A stretch of 64,000 bases of DNA, taken from NCBI GenBank assembly GCA_036873755.1, contig JAVTVY010047932.1:1-64000 (forward strand), given 5' to 3'. The DNA is from Hanleya hanleyi (Eukaryota > Mollusca > Polyplacophora > Lepidopleurida > Hanleyidae). This document shows, piece after piece, positions 45,101 through 51,389 of the stretch (the first letter of the stretch is position 1; each line of letters begins with the position of its first letter). The notes below the pieces were generated by a model. That model ran no database searches. It saw only the letters and a program-made list of their open reading frames with translations, and was not told the origin of the DNA. Made by a program: the position numbers and the translations under genes.

Positions 45101-45839
45101 GAATATAAAATAATTATTTGATTATCTGTGTAGTACATACTTCACGCTGTATCATAAGGGCCTGTCCAAGCTGCACCATCTAATGTGTCCACATATATGC
45201 TAAATATAACAGCAAATGAACTGGGCATATGAGTGAAATATATGGGAAATGATGCACGTTTACAAGCGATGGCAAATGATAAAGCAACGACGTTCGTTTA
45301 CTACAGTAGGGAATACAATATCATCCTTGTATTCGCTGTGTGCGTTAGAAATATGCAAATAATATCAACACATATTAAGATTTACAGGTCTCTTTAATCC
45401 TTTGCAAATATAATAATTATATTCACCTTACATTCTCTAGTGATCGTGTAGGTTTTCGTGTAGTGTAAGTATAGGAATTCACCTTCTCCTAAGTGGATCA
45501 TCAAGATAGAGTGTTACAATAAAAAGTGAATGAAAAGAGGTTGATATATCGAACCTGGACTCCGAGAAAAACGCACAGGCACAGTGATGGACTGTCCTTG
45601 ACGCCATAGATCAACTGTTTCGGACCCCCTCTCCATTTATTTCCCTTCCTTGACTTTTGCTTCTCTTCCGAATCGGCAACAATGATAGGTGAACCATTCT
45701 CAGTAGGAAGTGTGATTTTCAGGCTAGTTTCAATCAGCTCCGTTCTTTCTTCATGAACGTCATTTTGGGTAGAATCGCGAGAAACGCGGGATGTACAAAA
45801 TTCGGACTCAGAGTTTGGATGACACGAGTCCGAGGCCAT
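20881..45839 (-). CDS. SLC23A: SLC23-family nucleobase/ascorbate transporter, 11 exons
   Basis: Joined exons give 645 residues, the normal size for SLC23, a plasma-membrane carrier that moves ascorbate or nucleobases with sodium (substrate not predictable here). Exons: 45555-45839, 33383-33540, 32251-32348, 31706-31791, 30999-31180, 29931-30051, 29465-29621, 28687-28940, 27234-27507, 26078-26173, 20881-21107. All introns are GT-AG and phases fit throughout. Family landmarks are LPIFQGASSSFLLP (149-162), GFLLRFIGPLTVAPTISLIG (exon 5), ESIGDYYACAK (exon 8), GNIGAIGVTK (438-447, the NAT signature) and LQFIDLKSSRNL (exon 9). The start ATG is preceded in frame by TGA. The usual QH motif in helix 1 reads QQ. 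No disabling change was found. Confidence 0.93.
21270..21418 (+). repeat. Repeat R1, left part, split by foldback
   Basis: ATCTTATTGGGGTTATTTTT and GAGAATCATGGGTAAATTCA match the reverse complement of 15290-15370. The rest of the same R1 copy continues at 24739, so the 3.3-kb foldback inserted into it. Confidence 0.65.
21419..24738. mobile_element. 3.3-kb foldback element in intron 10
   Basis: The two ends are inverted copies: ATAGTAGGCCGGCCAA...GTTACAAATGGGTACCCATG...GGGGATACCAC...GAGGTCATTTTAGGGTC on the left, and the same order reversed from 24738 down to 24540. Each arm continues as about 170-bp subrepeats (GGTCATTTTAGGGTCAC / TGACCCTAAAATGACC), roughly three on the left and five on the right. 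The middle is a 180-bp satellite. No transposase frame is seen. Confidence 0.75.
22300..23740 (+). repeat. 180-190-bp satellite inside the foldback
   Basis: About eight diverged copies, marked by AAATTCAAAATGGCGGCCAT at about 22340, 22518, 22706, 22895, 23070, 23262, 23447 and 23630. Each is followed by GGGGTCATCTGAAAATCA and CATAGCCTAACA-type words. Non-coding; frames within it are accidental. Confidence 0.8.
24739..25125 (+). repeat. Repeat R1, right part, split by foldback
   Basis: ATTATTTTATTTCACATCA, GACGTCACTGTAATGTCATC, GGTAGAGTTTCGATC and a final AGGGTTAAAG match the reverse complement of 15180-14960, completing the R1 copy begun at 21270. Confidence 0.6.
25126..25534. other. Intron 10, unique part
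   Basis: No gene or repeat recognised between the R1 end and the minisatellite. Confidence 0.4.
25535..26077 (-). repeat. 62-bp minisatellite derived from exon 10 and its splice donor
   Basis: Eight full units and one shortened unit lie next to exon 10, with GATGACCC-type words at 25563, 25625, 25687, 25749, 25811, 25873, 25935 and 25999. The true exon has the same word at 26105. On the minus strand each unit reads ATTGGAGGGGTCATCGCCAT...CTAGATAACA..ACCAG|GTATA, the last 14 codons of exon 10 plus its donor and about 18 intron bases. The unit length is not a multiple of three. Confidence 0.9.
26078..26173 (-). CDS. SLC23A: SLC23-like exon 10 (residues 539-571)
   Basis: Acceptor AACAG, donor CCAG|GTATAT. 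Encodes MDVDQVITVFLGTPMLIGGV then IAMILDNITP, the last membrane helix. The 3' end of this exon and its donor are repeated in the tandem array at 25535-26077. Confidence 0.92.
26174..27233. other. Intron 9
   Basis: No gene seen. Around 26560-26640, GACGTTTGAAATT and TATACATTTTAGCATG resemble 56570-56630, so a short dispersed repeat may be present. Confidence 0.4.
27234..27507 (-). CDS. SLC23A: SLC23-like exon 9 (residues 448-539)
   Basis: Acceptor TTTCAG, donor G|GTGAGT. Encodes VASRKVFLVAGILTILFSVV, HPVLGGVQIIIFGILASIGL and LQFIDLKSSRNLTVLGISLF, helices of the C-terminal half. Confidence 0.94.
27508..28686. other. Intron 8
   Basis: No gene. Positions 27720-28160 hold many GAACAC / TGTTCA half-palindromes (for example CACTGAACACTAACGTTCG). 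They are dense enough to note but not regular enough to call a tandem repeat. Confidence 0.4.
28687..28940 (-). CDS. SLC23A: SLC23-like exon 8 (residues 363-447), NAT signature
   Basis: Acceptor AACAG, donor AAA|GTAAGT. Encodes GAFLGMIAATMASIIESIGD, YYACAKVCNVPLPP, HAMNRGIAIEGLGSVI and GNIGAIGVTK. The last is the NAT signature with Gly instead of Pro/Gln/Glu in its first place. Confidence 0.94.
28941..29464. other. Intron 7
   Basis: No gene or repeat recognised. Confidence 0.4.
29465..29621 (-). CDS. SLC23A: SLC23-like exon 7 (residues 311-363)
   Basis: Acceptor TTTCAG, donor G|GTAAAC. Encodes IILSVVIGWLLCYIFTLTDV, then ARTDVRERI and APWIYVPYP, typical of SLC23 (ARTD...APW...PYP). Confidence 0.93.
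29622..29930. other. Intron 6
   Basis: No gene or repeat recognised apart from AT-rich sequence. Confidence 0.4.
29931..30051 (-). CDS. SLC23A: SLC23-like exon 6 (residues 270-310)
   Basis: Acceptor TTTCAG, donor CCT|GTAAGT. Encodes TSILVLIFSLFLGERTVPIP and FTRFPLFKVFP, a membrane helix and the cytosolic loop after it. Confidence 0.92.
30052..30998. other. Intron 5
   Basis: No gene. Its first 90 bases after the exon 5 donor contain a small Penelope-like fragment (30908-30980), listed separately. Confidence 0.4.
30908..30980 (+). mobile_element. Short Penelope-like 3'-end fragment beside the exon 5 donor
   Basis: CTTAATGGGCGACGGCTGAA and surrounding bases match about 85% of 11380-11450, the terminal sequence shared by all Penelope-like copies here. 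The fragment ends less than 20 bp from the exon 5 splice donor at 30997-30998. Confidence 0.7.
30999..31180 (-). CDS. SLC23A: SLC23-like exon 5 (residues 210-270)
   Basis: Acceptor TTTCTAG, donor AT|GTAAGT. Encodes LQGSLMLCSMLQVMVGCTGM and GFLLRFIGPLTVAPTISLIG, the most conserved helices of the N-terminal repeat, ending KQWGITA. Confidence 0.93.
31181..31705. other. Intron 4
   Basis: No gene or repeat recognised. Confidence 0.4.
31706..31791 (-). CDS. SLC23A: SLC23-like exon 4 (residues 181-209)
   Basis: Acceptor TTTGTAG, donor GAG|GTATAT. Encodes the outside loop FNNSVTDNISTTESS with two N-x-S/T glycosylation sites, ending GRLQE just before the helix that starts LQGSL. Confidence 0.85.
31792..32250. 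other. Intron 3
   Basis: No gene or repeat recognised. Frames crossing it are not conserved protein. Confidence 0.4.
32251..32348 (-). CDS. SLC23A: SLC23-like exon 3 (residues 148-181)
   Basis: Acceptor ATCCAG, donor G|GTAAGC. Encodes LPIFQGASSSFLLPLLAL then WKCEEKQVF, the helix 3 region that helps form the substrate site in this fold. Without this exon, exons 2 and 4 would be out of frame. Confidence 0.9.
32349..33382. other. Intron 2
   Basis: No gene recognised. A 117-codon plus-strand frame at 32687-33040 has no motif and opposes the gene; probably chance. Confidence 0.4.
33383..33540 (-). CDS. SLC23A: SLC23-like exon 2 (residues 96-148)
   Basis: Acceptor TTTCAG before CAACTG. Encodes QLLMALAGALTMSFTLAELI through TILQTSVGI, helices 1-2. 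Donor AG|GTAAGA splits Arg148. Confidence 0.92.
33541..34194. other. Intron 1, segment next to exon 2
   Basis: No gene seen. A GACGTCACTGATGACGT palindrome lies near 33874. Confidence 0.35.
34195..34345 (-). repeat. Dispersed repeat R0, copy 3
   Basis: Minus-strand sequence GAACAGGATGGTGTTACGAA, ATGTAGCAGAAAACGGAC and TTATGAAATTA align with copies at 200-470 and 1490-1740. Confidence 0.6.
34346..35650. other. Intron 1, AT-rich segment
   Basis: No gene recognised. Positions 34660-34940 contain repeated GCAAATATATGCA-type words. Confidence 0.4.
35652..35745. repeat. Palindrome at the edge of the duplicated exon pair
   Basis: GCTCTGGTATAGCCTTGTTC and its complement face each other around AACGTT (about 35696). 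GCTATACCAGAGCTAG recurs at 36280-36296, so the outer end of this palindrome belongs to the larger inverted repeat. Confidence 0.75.
35850..35967 (-). CDS. Candidate first exon, left arm of inverted pair
   Basis: From ATG at 35967: MGKVRVDVKTALVQLMTSAG, then FNKSDKRGKEEISFPKIT, and donor G|GTAAGG at 35849. I do not recognise the protein. The 39 residues are basic and soluble. It differs from the right-arm exon at two residues. No second exon was found, so it may be a captured fragment rather than a live gene. Confidence 0.4.
36052..36169 (+). CDS. Candidate first exon, right arm of inverted pair
   Basis: From ATG at 36052: MGKVRVDVKTALVQLITSAG, then FNKSDKRGKEGISFPKIT, and donor G|GTAAGG at 36170. 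Same exon as the left arm, transcribed away from it. The frame also runs on past the donor to 36327, but the shared donor and loss of likeness beyond 36297 favour splicing. Product unknown; it lies inside intron 1 of the SLC23 gene. Confidence 0.4.
36699..37320 (+). repeat. 64-bp tandem repeat block, left arm
   Basis: Seven units of 64-65 bp with the palindromic core TACCATGGTA (CCATGG at 36758, 36823, 36888, 36952, 37017, 37081, 37146), each also carrying CAGGATGCCTG and TTCGTATTTACAGG. A 90-bp non-repeated tail (to 37320) ends near CGACCCTGCCCTCAGT. The whole block recurs inverted at 40110-40462. The 198-codon frame across it is only a translation of the repeat. Confidence 0.85.
37321..37690. 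other. Spacer between repeat arm and Penelope-like copy B
   Basis: No gene or repeat recognised. Confidence 0.4.
38109..38882 (-). pseudogene. Reverse transcriptase core of Penelope-like copy B
   Basis: A 257-codon frame with QQHIGIPMGTNCAPLLADLY (RT motif with G-x-P-x-G), KRYIDDLLGVDNR (catalytic Y-I-D-D), SYLDLYLFKNEASIPSRRLY, YPFLDSNIPVGPAYGVYISR and the C-terminus KRLHSKFLKFGDTYRMLI. It would copy the element RNA into DNA. The polymerase half is open from end to end, so this block could be recent. The upstream RT motifs lie in another frame (38900-39751). Confidence 0.88.
38900..39751 (-). pseudogene. Penelope-like copy B, RT lead-in and first motifs
   Basis: Reads TGDLDVVSDKDLKLLLMKGP, KYREPRRINLKADQKIV, KFVIVPADKAPNNIIFICKY, IPKIYWTPKMHKSPYKARFI, AGSRSCTTKLLSTLL and CMWILKNSK. 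It keeps the residues deleted in copy A2. A one-base loss near 38990 shifts the frame ahead of the DFSTLYTTI motif, so RT is not continuous. Confidence 0.85.
39748..40059 (-). pseudogene. Penelope-like copy B, N-terminal remnant
   Basis: Reads MYRPVNIIETSQDRLFLKLN, DIINLPRILNDPEVRNTVPN and CISYKYTKSIAIKIFNYSN, matching residues around 160-260 of the frame in copy A2. A 14-base deletion near 39812 shifts the frame at the Cys-rich block, so the SCNC-type ligands are lost from this frame. Confidence 0.75.
40110..40462 (-). repeat. 64-bp tandem repeat block, right arm (inverted)
   Basis: Reverse complement of 36699-37320: CTGAGGGCAGGGTCGATC, then AAATTTGTAAAAGCGCATAT, two CCATGG-centred units (40331, 40395) and the outer CCTGTAAATGACGAATTGTG. 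It has fewer units than the left arm. Confidence 0.85.
40463..40809. other. Spacer in intron 1
   Basis: No gene. Ends in a G-rich/CT-rich low-complexity tract at 40776-40820. Confidence 0.4.
40810..41065 (-). repeat. Dispersed repeat R1, copy 3 (shortened)
   Basis: GGCTGAAACTTACCACAACA, CTCTACTAGAAAATGTAAAA, GATGACGTCACAGTGATG and a poly-G run followed by CAGGTAGGGTTAACC match 14970-15460, with the middle deleted. Confidence 0.7.
41066..42006. other. Intron 1 spacer
   Basis: No gene or repeat recognised. Confidence 0.4.
42009..42935. mobile_element. Mariner-type MITE with CG-rich terminal inverted repeats
   Basis: 927 bp between TA dinucleotides (42007-42008 and 42936-42937). Ends are inverted copies over about 90 bp: TGGTGTTCTATTTGGGCCAA...TCGCGCGTTGACTTTCAAAA on the left, TGGTTTTTTATTTGGGTCAT...TCGCGCGTCAACTTTCAAAA on the right. 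Both arms run on into CGACGTCGCGTTT-type words. No transposase is encoded. Confidence 0.8.
42938..44490. other. Intron 1 spacer
   Basis: AT-rich, several short frames (for example 43549-43776) with no motif or conserved splice context. I see no gene. Confidence 0.4.
44500..44740. repeat. Duplicated segment rich in GACCTAATTAGGTC words
   Basis: Two units of about 140 bp share ACTTAGGTGACC / AATTAGGTGACCT followed by ACATGTCCTAATGCCTTCTA / ACATGTCTCAATGCCTCCTA. Between them are many TGACCTAATT / AATTAGGTCA half-sites, including TCAAGGTCA. Probably a decayed TIR element. Confidence 0.55.
44741..45554. other. Intron 1, segment next to exon 1
   Basis: AT-rich, no gene or repeat recognised. Confidence 0.4.
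45555..45839 (-). CDS. SLC23A: SLC23-like exon 1 (residues 1-95)
   Basis: ATG at 45839 has an in-frame TGA 24 bases upstream. It encodes a cytosolic, Ser/Glu-rich N-terminus of about 75 residues, then LIYGVKDSPSLCLCVFLGVQ, the entry to helix 1. The donor is CAG|GTTCGA. Confidence 0.9.
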
Positions 45840-47212
45840 GTTTCCACAGTCTGAACGTCCTCATCAGCCTTCGTTCCGCAAGCATTGACGGGCATGGGTC
45901 TGATATTTTTATCTACTAATGTACGTGTTTTGACTATACGGATTAAATACTGTCATTAAAATATAATTCAATGAATGTCTGTGAATTCTATGACAGCCTA
46001 AGCATTTGACGTGTCTGTCACTAAACCCCGCTGCTTCATGTGAAAGGTCGATGTATGTCGAGTGGGGCAGGGCATCAAACTCGAGAATAAGCGTTTACTT
46101 AGTGCTATCTACTACGATTTAGGTTATATTGTGATTGAAGATAACGTTCAATAACCGCTCCCCATCGGGTGTGGCGTTTATTTTTATCTGTTTTAATCAG
46201 ACTGACCATCACTCATGCATGTCAACATCTTTATAAACAATTTCGAATTCGAAGTGTGAACCGAAAAATACTTGTAACTCGTGGAAGCACCCAGTTTTCG
46301 ACGACGCCTTCTTAGAAATATTTCGTCATCCGAGCTGATATTCCAAAACCTTCCTTTATTAATCACCAAGTGTCCACACGCCGTTCTATTTTTCCATTCT
46401 ATTTTATCAGATTGACCGGAGAAGTCGACCTGTGTATGAAGATACATAAGCAGCTCAGCAGACATCCGCACCTCTTAAAAAACTCCATACGAACCAACTT
46501 TTAATATACCGTACATTTATTGTAAACTATGTGTATCTGGAGACAGATATATGTATTTTTTAGTATATACGTAAAGTGTTCTCTTACAAAAACTATATAC
46601 GAATCAACTTTTAATAAACATAATGTTCGTTTAGTGTACCATACATGTTTTCAGTAATTTTGATCCATTATACCACGCTACAGTGCTCCCTTTTTTGTTG
46701 TATATCTTAATTGATGTTTTTCTATAATTGTTGTCGGAAGAAAAAGCCCTTCCGGGCTTATGTTATCTGTACAAATATCCGACGTTGGATAAAGTTTCTT
46801 GTATCCTGTATCATGATTTATCAGTAAAATGGAGAAATACGGAAACAATCTCCATAAAAATAAAATCAAGTATTCTTGATCTATCATATTTACGTATTTG
46901 GGACAAACCGCCTCCTCTCATTACCGCTTAAGCTGTCGGTGTACCACATATCTGACAGTACAGGGGGTACCGGTATACGGTCTGATGCCATGCGAATGGG
47001 ACAATTTTGATTGATTGAAATTGTATAGTTTTAGGGACGCTTTCTACGGATTTCACGGCCCCTCAAACAATACTTTATTTATATTTCATTATATATTTCT
47101 TTTTGTTAAATTCATAATTTTACAAGCACTATGGTTTAAAAGAAGTAACAAAAGATAGAGAAGGAAACATTTAAAAATGTCTATATACAGGAGTAGTATA
47201 GAAAGAGCACTT
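45840..47212. other. Upstream flank of the SLC23-like gene
   Basis: Should contain the gene's promoter and 5' untranslated region, but I see no clear TATA box or CpG cluster. Short frames on both strands lack motifs. Confidence 0.35.
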
Positions 47213-47408
47213 GACCTTTGACATTTGTGACGTCACAGAGGTCAGTCACTATATTTCCGGCAAAGGTCATTGTCTGCACTTTCGGTCACGTGACCGGAAG
47301 TGACCAGGGGGATGTATCCCTCCGCGGCGATGTGGTCATTTCCGGTTCTGGGGATAATAATCCGCGGACAGAGAGTAGTCCCATGCCAACGAGACTTCAA
47401 ATACGCGG

Positions 47409-47560
47409 GTGGTCGCTTCGCTTGAATCTTCGGGAATGTCCGACAATCTTCGGAAATGTTTGGCAATCTTCGGGAATGTTCGGTCATCTCCGACAATGTC
47501 CGGAAATCTTCGGCATTGTACGGTCATCTCCGGTAATGTTCGGGAATGTCCGGAGTGTAA
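47409..47560 (+). repeat. 15-17-bp minisatellite
   Basis: About nine copies of TCTTCGGGAATGTCCGACAA-like units in the left arm. Frames crossing it (RTFPKI / SSGMFGN-type) are repeat translation. Confidence 0.75.
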
Positions 47561-47599
47561 TCGAGGTCAACATAGAAGCAATACCCTGGACCCTTCTTG

Positions 47600-49690
47600 A
47601 CCCCAAAACGTCATAGCCATGCAGCGAGAGAAGGGGAATCCCCCTGGCCTCGAAGCCATAGGGTGACTTTCGCTGAAAAGTTGGGATTGCGCATGCGTAG
47701 TTCATAGGCAGGCCTGTGGGGGATGTTTTGCGATCAAGGTGGCCCACTATTGGTCCGATTGAGCCACGGGTGGTGGCGTGGAACTGACGTCATTCCGTGC
47801 ATGCGCGGTGGAAAAGGGGCATGGTAATGGACGTTTTGGGGTCGAGATGGACGAGTATTGGCCCGAATGAGTCGTGTGAGGTGTCATATGGGCAACCAAC
47901 ACATGGGTTCTGATTGCGCCTGCGTAGTTCATAGGCATATTTTGGGGTCGAGATGGATCACTATTGGCCCGATTGAGCCGCGTGAGGTGTCGTAGTGAAG
48001 CACTCGTGAAGGAACATCCGACTGGATGTGTGTGGTGTGGAACTGACGTCATTCCGCGCATGCGCAGTGGGAAAAGAGCATTGGAATGGACGTTTTAAGG
48101 TCGAGATGGACGAGTATTGGCCTGAATGGGTCGTGGGGGGTGTCATAGTGAAGCACTCGTGGGGGAGCGTCCCACTGGATGGGTGTGATGTGAAATTGAT
48201 GCCATTCTGTGCATGCGCATTGGGAAAAGGGCATGGTAATGGACGTTTTGGGGTCAAGATGGACCGGCATTGGTCCGAATGAGTCGTGTGAGGTGTCACA
48301 TGGGCAACCCACACATGGACATTTGCGGTATGGGTTGTGGCACCTTGTTTTCTCTGAAATATTGCTATGCGTACGCGTTTCACCACCAGTCTGGCCTCGA
48401 AGCCATAGGGTGACTTTCGCTGAAATGTTCTGATTGCGCATGCGTAGTTCATAGGCAGGCCTGTGGAGGATGTTTTGGGGTCAAGGTGGACCACTATTGG
48501 TCCGATTGAGCCGCGGGAGGTGGCGTGGAACTGACGTCATTCGTGGAAAAAGGGTATGGTAATGGACGTTTTGGGGTCGAGATGGACCAGTATTGGCCCG
48601 AATGAGTCGTGTGAGGTGTCAAATGGGCAACCCACACATGGATTTCGATTGCGCATGCGTAGTCCATAGGCAGGCCTGTGGGGAATGTTTTGGGGTCGAA
48701 GTGGACCAATATTGACCCGATTGAGCCGCGTGAGGTGTCACAGTGAAGCACTCGTGAAGGAGCATCCGACTAGATGTGTGTGGTGAGGAACTGACTTCAT
48801 ACCACGCATACGCAGTGGGAAAAGGGCATTGGAATGGACGTTTCAGAGTCGAGATGGACCAGTATTGACCTGAATGGGCCGCTGGAGGTGTGATAGTGAA
48901 GCACTCGTGGGGGAGCGTCCGACTGGATTGATGTGACGTGCAATTGATGCCATTCTGCGCATGCGCAGTGGGAAAAGGACATGGTAATGGACGTTTTGGG
49001 GTCGAGATGGACCAGTATTGTTCCGAATGAGTCGTTTGAGGTGTCATATGGGCAACCCACACATGGACATTTGCGGTATGGGTTGTGGCACCTTGTTTTC
49101 TCTGTCTCACCATGTAGAAGACGATAGAGGGGCCTCGTGGGCATGGGTTGAATTTCGTTGAAAAGTTCTGATGACGCATGCGTAGTGCATAGGCAGACCT
49201 GTGGAGCATTTTTGGGGGTCCCGGTGGACCACTATTGGTTCGATTGGGCCAAGGGGGTGCGCCATAGTGAAGCACTCGTGGAGGAGCGTTCGACTGGACG
49301 AGTGTGAGGTGGAACAGGCGACATTCTGCGGAAGCGCAGTAGAAAAAATGCATGTGAATGGACGTTTTGGAGTCGAGGTGGACCACTATTGATCTGAATG
49401 GGTCGTGAGACGTGTCAATTTGTAGCACGCGCGGGGGAGCATCCGACTGGATGGGTGTGTTGTGGTAATGACGTCATTCTGCGCATGCACAGTAGAAAAA
49501 TTGCATGGGACTGGGTATTTTAGGGTCGAGATGAACCACTATTGGTCCGATTGGGCCGTGGGAGGTGTCATAGTGACGCACTCGTGGGGGGCATCGAATG
49601 GATGAGTATGGCGTGGAACGGACGTCGTTTTCCGCATGCACAGTACAAAAAGGGCATGGGAATGGACGTTTTTGTGTAGAGATGGTTTAT
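47600..49690 (+). repeat. GCATGCG satellite, left arm
   Basis: About 14 units of 100-150 bp in two alternating versions. One has TTGCGCATGCGTAGTTCATA, GGCAGGCCTGTGG and TTTTGGGGTCAAGGTGGACC; the other has GCGCATGCGCAGTGGGAAAA, GGTAATGGACGTTTTGGGG and GAATGAGTCGTGTGAGGTGT. TGCGCATGCGCA-type palindromes occur in nearly every unit. All long frames here are repeat translation. Confidence 0.85.
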
Positions 49691-50040
49691 CCTTGCTGCT
49701 AATGGGAATGTGCTGGGATCAAAAGTCACTTGACCGGAACCGGAAGTGACGTCACAAAAGTCATACGCCAATTTTCAATGTCAATGTGACCTTTAATGCC
49801 ATTTTAAAGGGTCAAGAGACGTCTACGTGCCCTTCGGAACCTGGCGTTTAGGCCCAGAAAGAGTTATCTGCCCTCAATACGACTTTATGTCCGGGAAATA
49901 TGCAGCAAGAGTTATCTGCCCCTATTTATATGGCCTTCATTTACTCCAATGTTAACCTCCCGGAATGCACGTCGAGCTCTAACACCTTAACGCATGTGCG
50001 GTACACCCGCACCCTGGTGTACCCTATACCATATGGGCTA
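49691..50040. other. Inner border of the left arm
   Basis: Contains ACTTGACCGGAACCGGAAGT next to GACGTCAC (49728-49755), matching the hairpin at 53262-53480, and two GAGTTATCTGCCC words (49860-49925). No gene. Confidence 0.5.
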
Positions 50041-50350
50041 TAGGCTACAGAATGTACCACACATGCGTTAAGGCGTTAGAGTTCGTTACTATATGGAGTT
50101 AAGGCGTTAAGCTATGGCGTCAAGGCGTTAAGAGAAGGCGTTAAGATATGGCGCTAAGGAGATGAGACAGGCGTTAAGGCGTAACGATGGGCTTTAAGGC
50201 GTTCAGATAGGGCGTTAAGGCGTAACGTCGGGCGTTGACGGGCGTCACTGCATTTCGATGAATTAGTGTCAATTCCATGGAATATTCCAACAATCAGAGC
50301 TTCTGAGCTATTTCACCAGGGCGTTATGCTTGGCGTTGGCGGGCGTTACT
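50041..50350 (+). repeat. GGCGTTAA array, left of the central ORF
   Basis: Roughly 15 occurrences of GGCGTTAA or one-base variants (GGCGTAA, GGCGTCAA), direct orientation, irregular spacing of 8-20 bases. Resembles an iteron-like protein-binding array in layout; no function is shown. Confidence 0.75.
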
Positions 50351-50500
50351 GTCCCTAAAAGTAAGCGTATACCAAAATGCCAAATGTGCACAGTCGACGG
50401 TCAACCGCCCACATGGGCCTGAGTGCAAACGCACGTTCACCAGACATTACGATATGATGCGACACCAAACAAATATACATGGGATTGAAGCAACCGAGGA

Positions 50501-50980
50501 GTGCCAGCTAATTCTGAGAGTCCACCGACTGATACCGAGACAGAGACTGCTGAGAGTCTATCTATTGATGCGGAAAGCCTGACCTCAGATAGTCAGCCTA
50601 CGTCCCAGGAAAGTGAGAAAGACCCTACATTCTGGGATCGTATTGTGCATGGATCTATTAATACTCACGCTACGGCGATCGGAGACGCCGGACAGGATAA
50701 CTTACAACAGGCGTACATCAAAAGCCGCCCCTGCATCAGAAAAACAGCTTTGACAATCTATGAACGGTATAGCCTGCTACCGTTTGAAATGAAAGGCGAC
50801 CTCACGCACAGGTCCCTCATGGACAAGCGTAGCTTGGAAGAGGATATGGGACTATCACCAACTGAGGCCCTGCAATATGCGTTCAAACAGTTATTCCAGG
50901 ACATGTTGCCCTTACAGTATCCTGGCCTGCCCGAAGATGGTTTGAACAAACGGATCAGAGCGAACATTGCCGAAGATTGA
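50501..50980 (+). CDS. Central ORF of the foldback, unknown protein or exon
   Basis: 159 codons to TGA at 50978. Residues 1-50 are acidic and Ser/Thr-rich (PPTDTETETAESLSIDAESL). Then comes DPTFWDRIVHGSI, and a helical C-terminus with MKGDLTHRSLMDKRSLEEDM, GLSPTEALQYAFKQLFQDML and GLNKRIRANIAED. The frame begins with GTG; no ATG lies between it and an upstream stop at 50486, so the real start needs an upstream exon or the frame is damaged. The other frame just upstream (IHGIEATEE) would join well after one base shift. AATAAA follows at 51163. The W...GLSxxEA pattern loosely recalls the helical part of the P-loop cassette at 7234-7527. Function unknown. Confidence 0.45.
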   Translation: MPANSESPPTDTETETAESLSIDAESLTSDSQPTSQESEKDPTFWDRIVHGSINTHATAIGDAGQDNLQQAYIKSRPCIRKTALTIYERYSLLPFEMKGDLTHRSLMDKRSLEEDMGLSPTEALQYAFKQLFQDMLPLQYPGLPEDGLNKRIRANIAED

Positions 50981-51162
50981 ACTTTCTGAAATGGCGGCTT
51001 CTGATTGGGCAAGAGCAGCCGGGAATACATCTAACGGGCAAGATTGAATATGACAGCGGCAGCGCCAAATATATGGCGGCTTCTGATTGGACAAGACCAT
51101 ACTTAATTTGTAAACATATCCAACGCTGCTCCCCCAGCTTGTGTATGATGTAACATTGGGAA

Positions 51163-51168
51163 GAATAA
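51163..51168 (+). terminator. Candidate poly(A) signal after the central ORF
   Basis: AATAAA about 185 bases after the stop of the 50501-50980 frame, followed by TATATAAAAAC. Only a single hexamer, so weak evidence. Confidence 0.3.
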
Positions 51169-51229
51169 ACTATATAAAAACTTGTGAACGAGTTGATCTT
51201 TCTTGCTCTCATCTATCTTCATCATGCCG

Positions 51230-51315
51230 TCGAGGCGTTGTGCTAGGGCGTTATGATAAAGCGTTAAGGCGTTAACATAGGCGTTAAGGCGTCACCATAG
51301 GCGTTAGGGCGTTGC
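51230..51315 (+). repeat. GGCGTTAA array, right of the central ORF
   Basis: Seven or so copies of the same GGCGTTAA/GGCGTTAG word, in the same orientation as the array at 50041-50350. The two arrays bracket the ORF as direct, not inverted, repeats. Confidence 0.75.
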
Positions 51316-51389
51316 CTGGGACTCCCATTCTCTCGCTGCAAGTATTGCTATGCATATAACCTTGAAGTGTCTGGGGCATAGTCAGCACC

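Noticed and set aside
47961..49428. Long minus-strand frames (up to 269 codons) rich in HTPHDPFR and VHLDPKTS-type words
   Set aside because: They translate the GCATGCG satellite; the same words appear in several frames and on the inverted arm.
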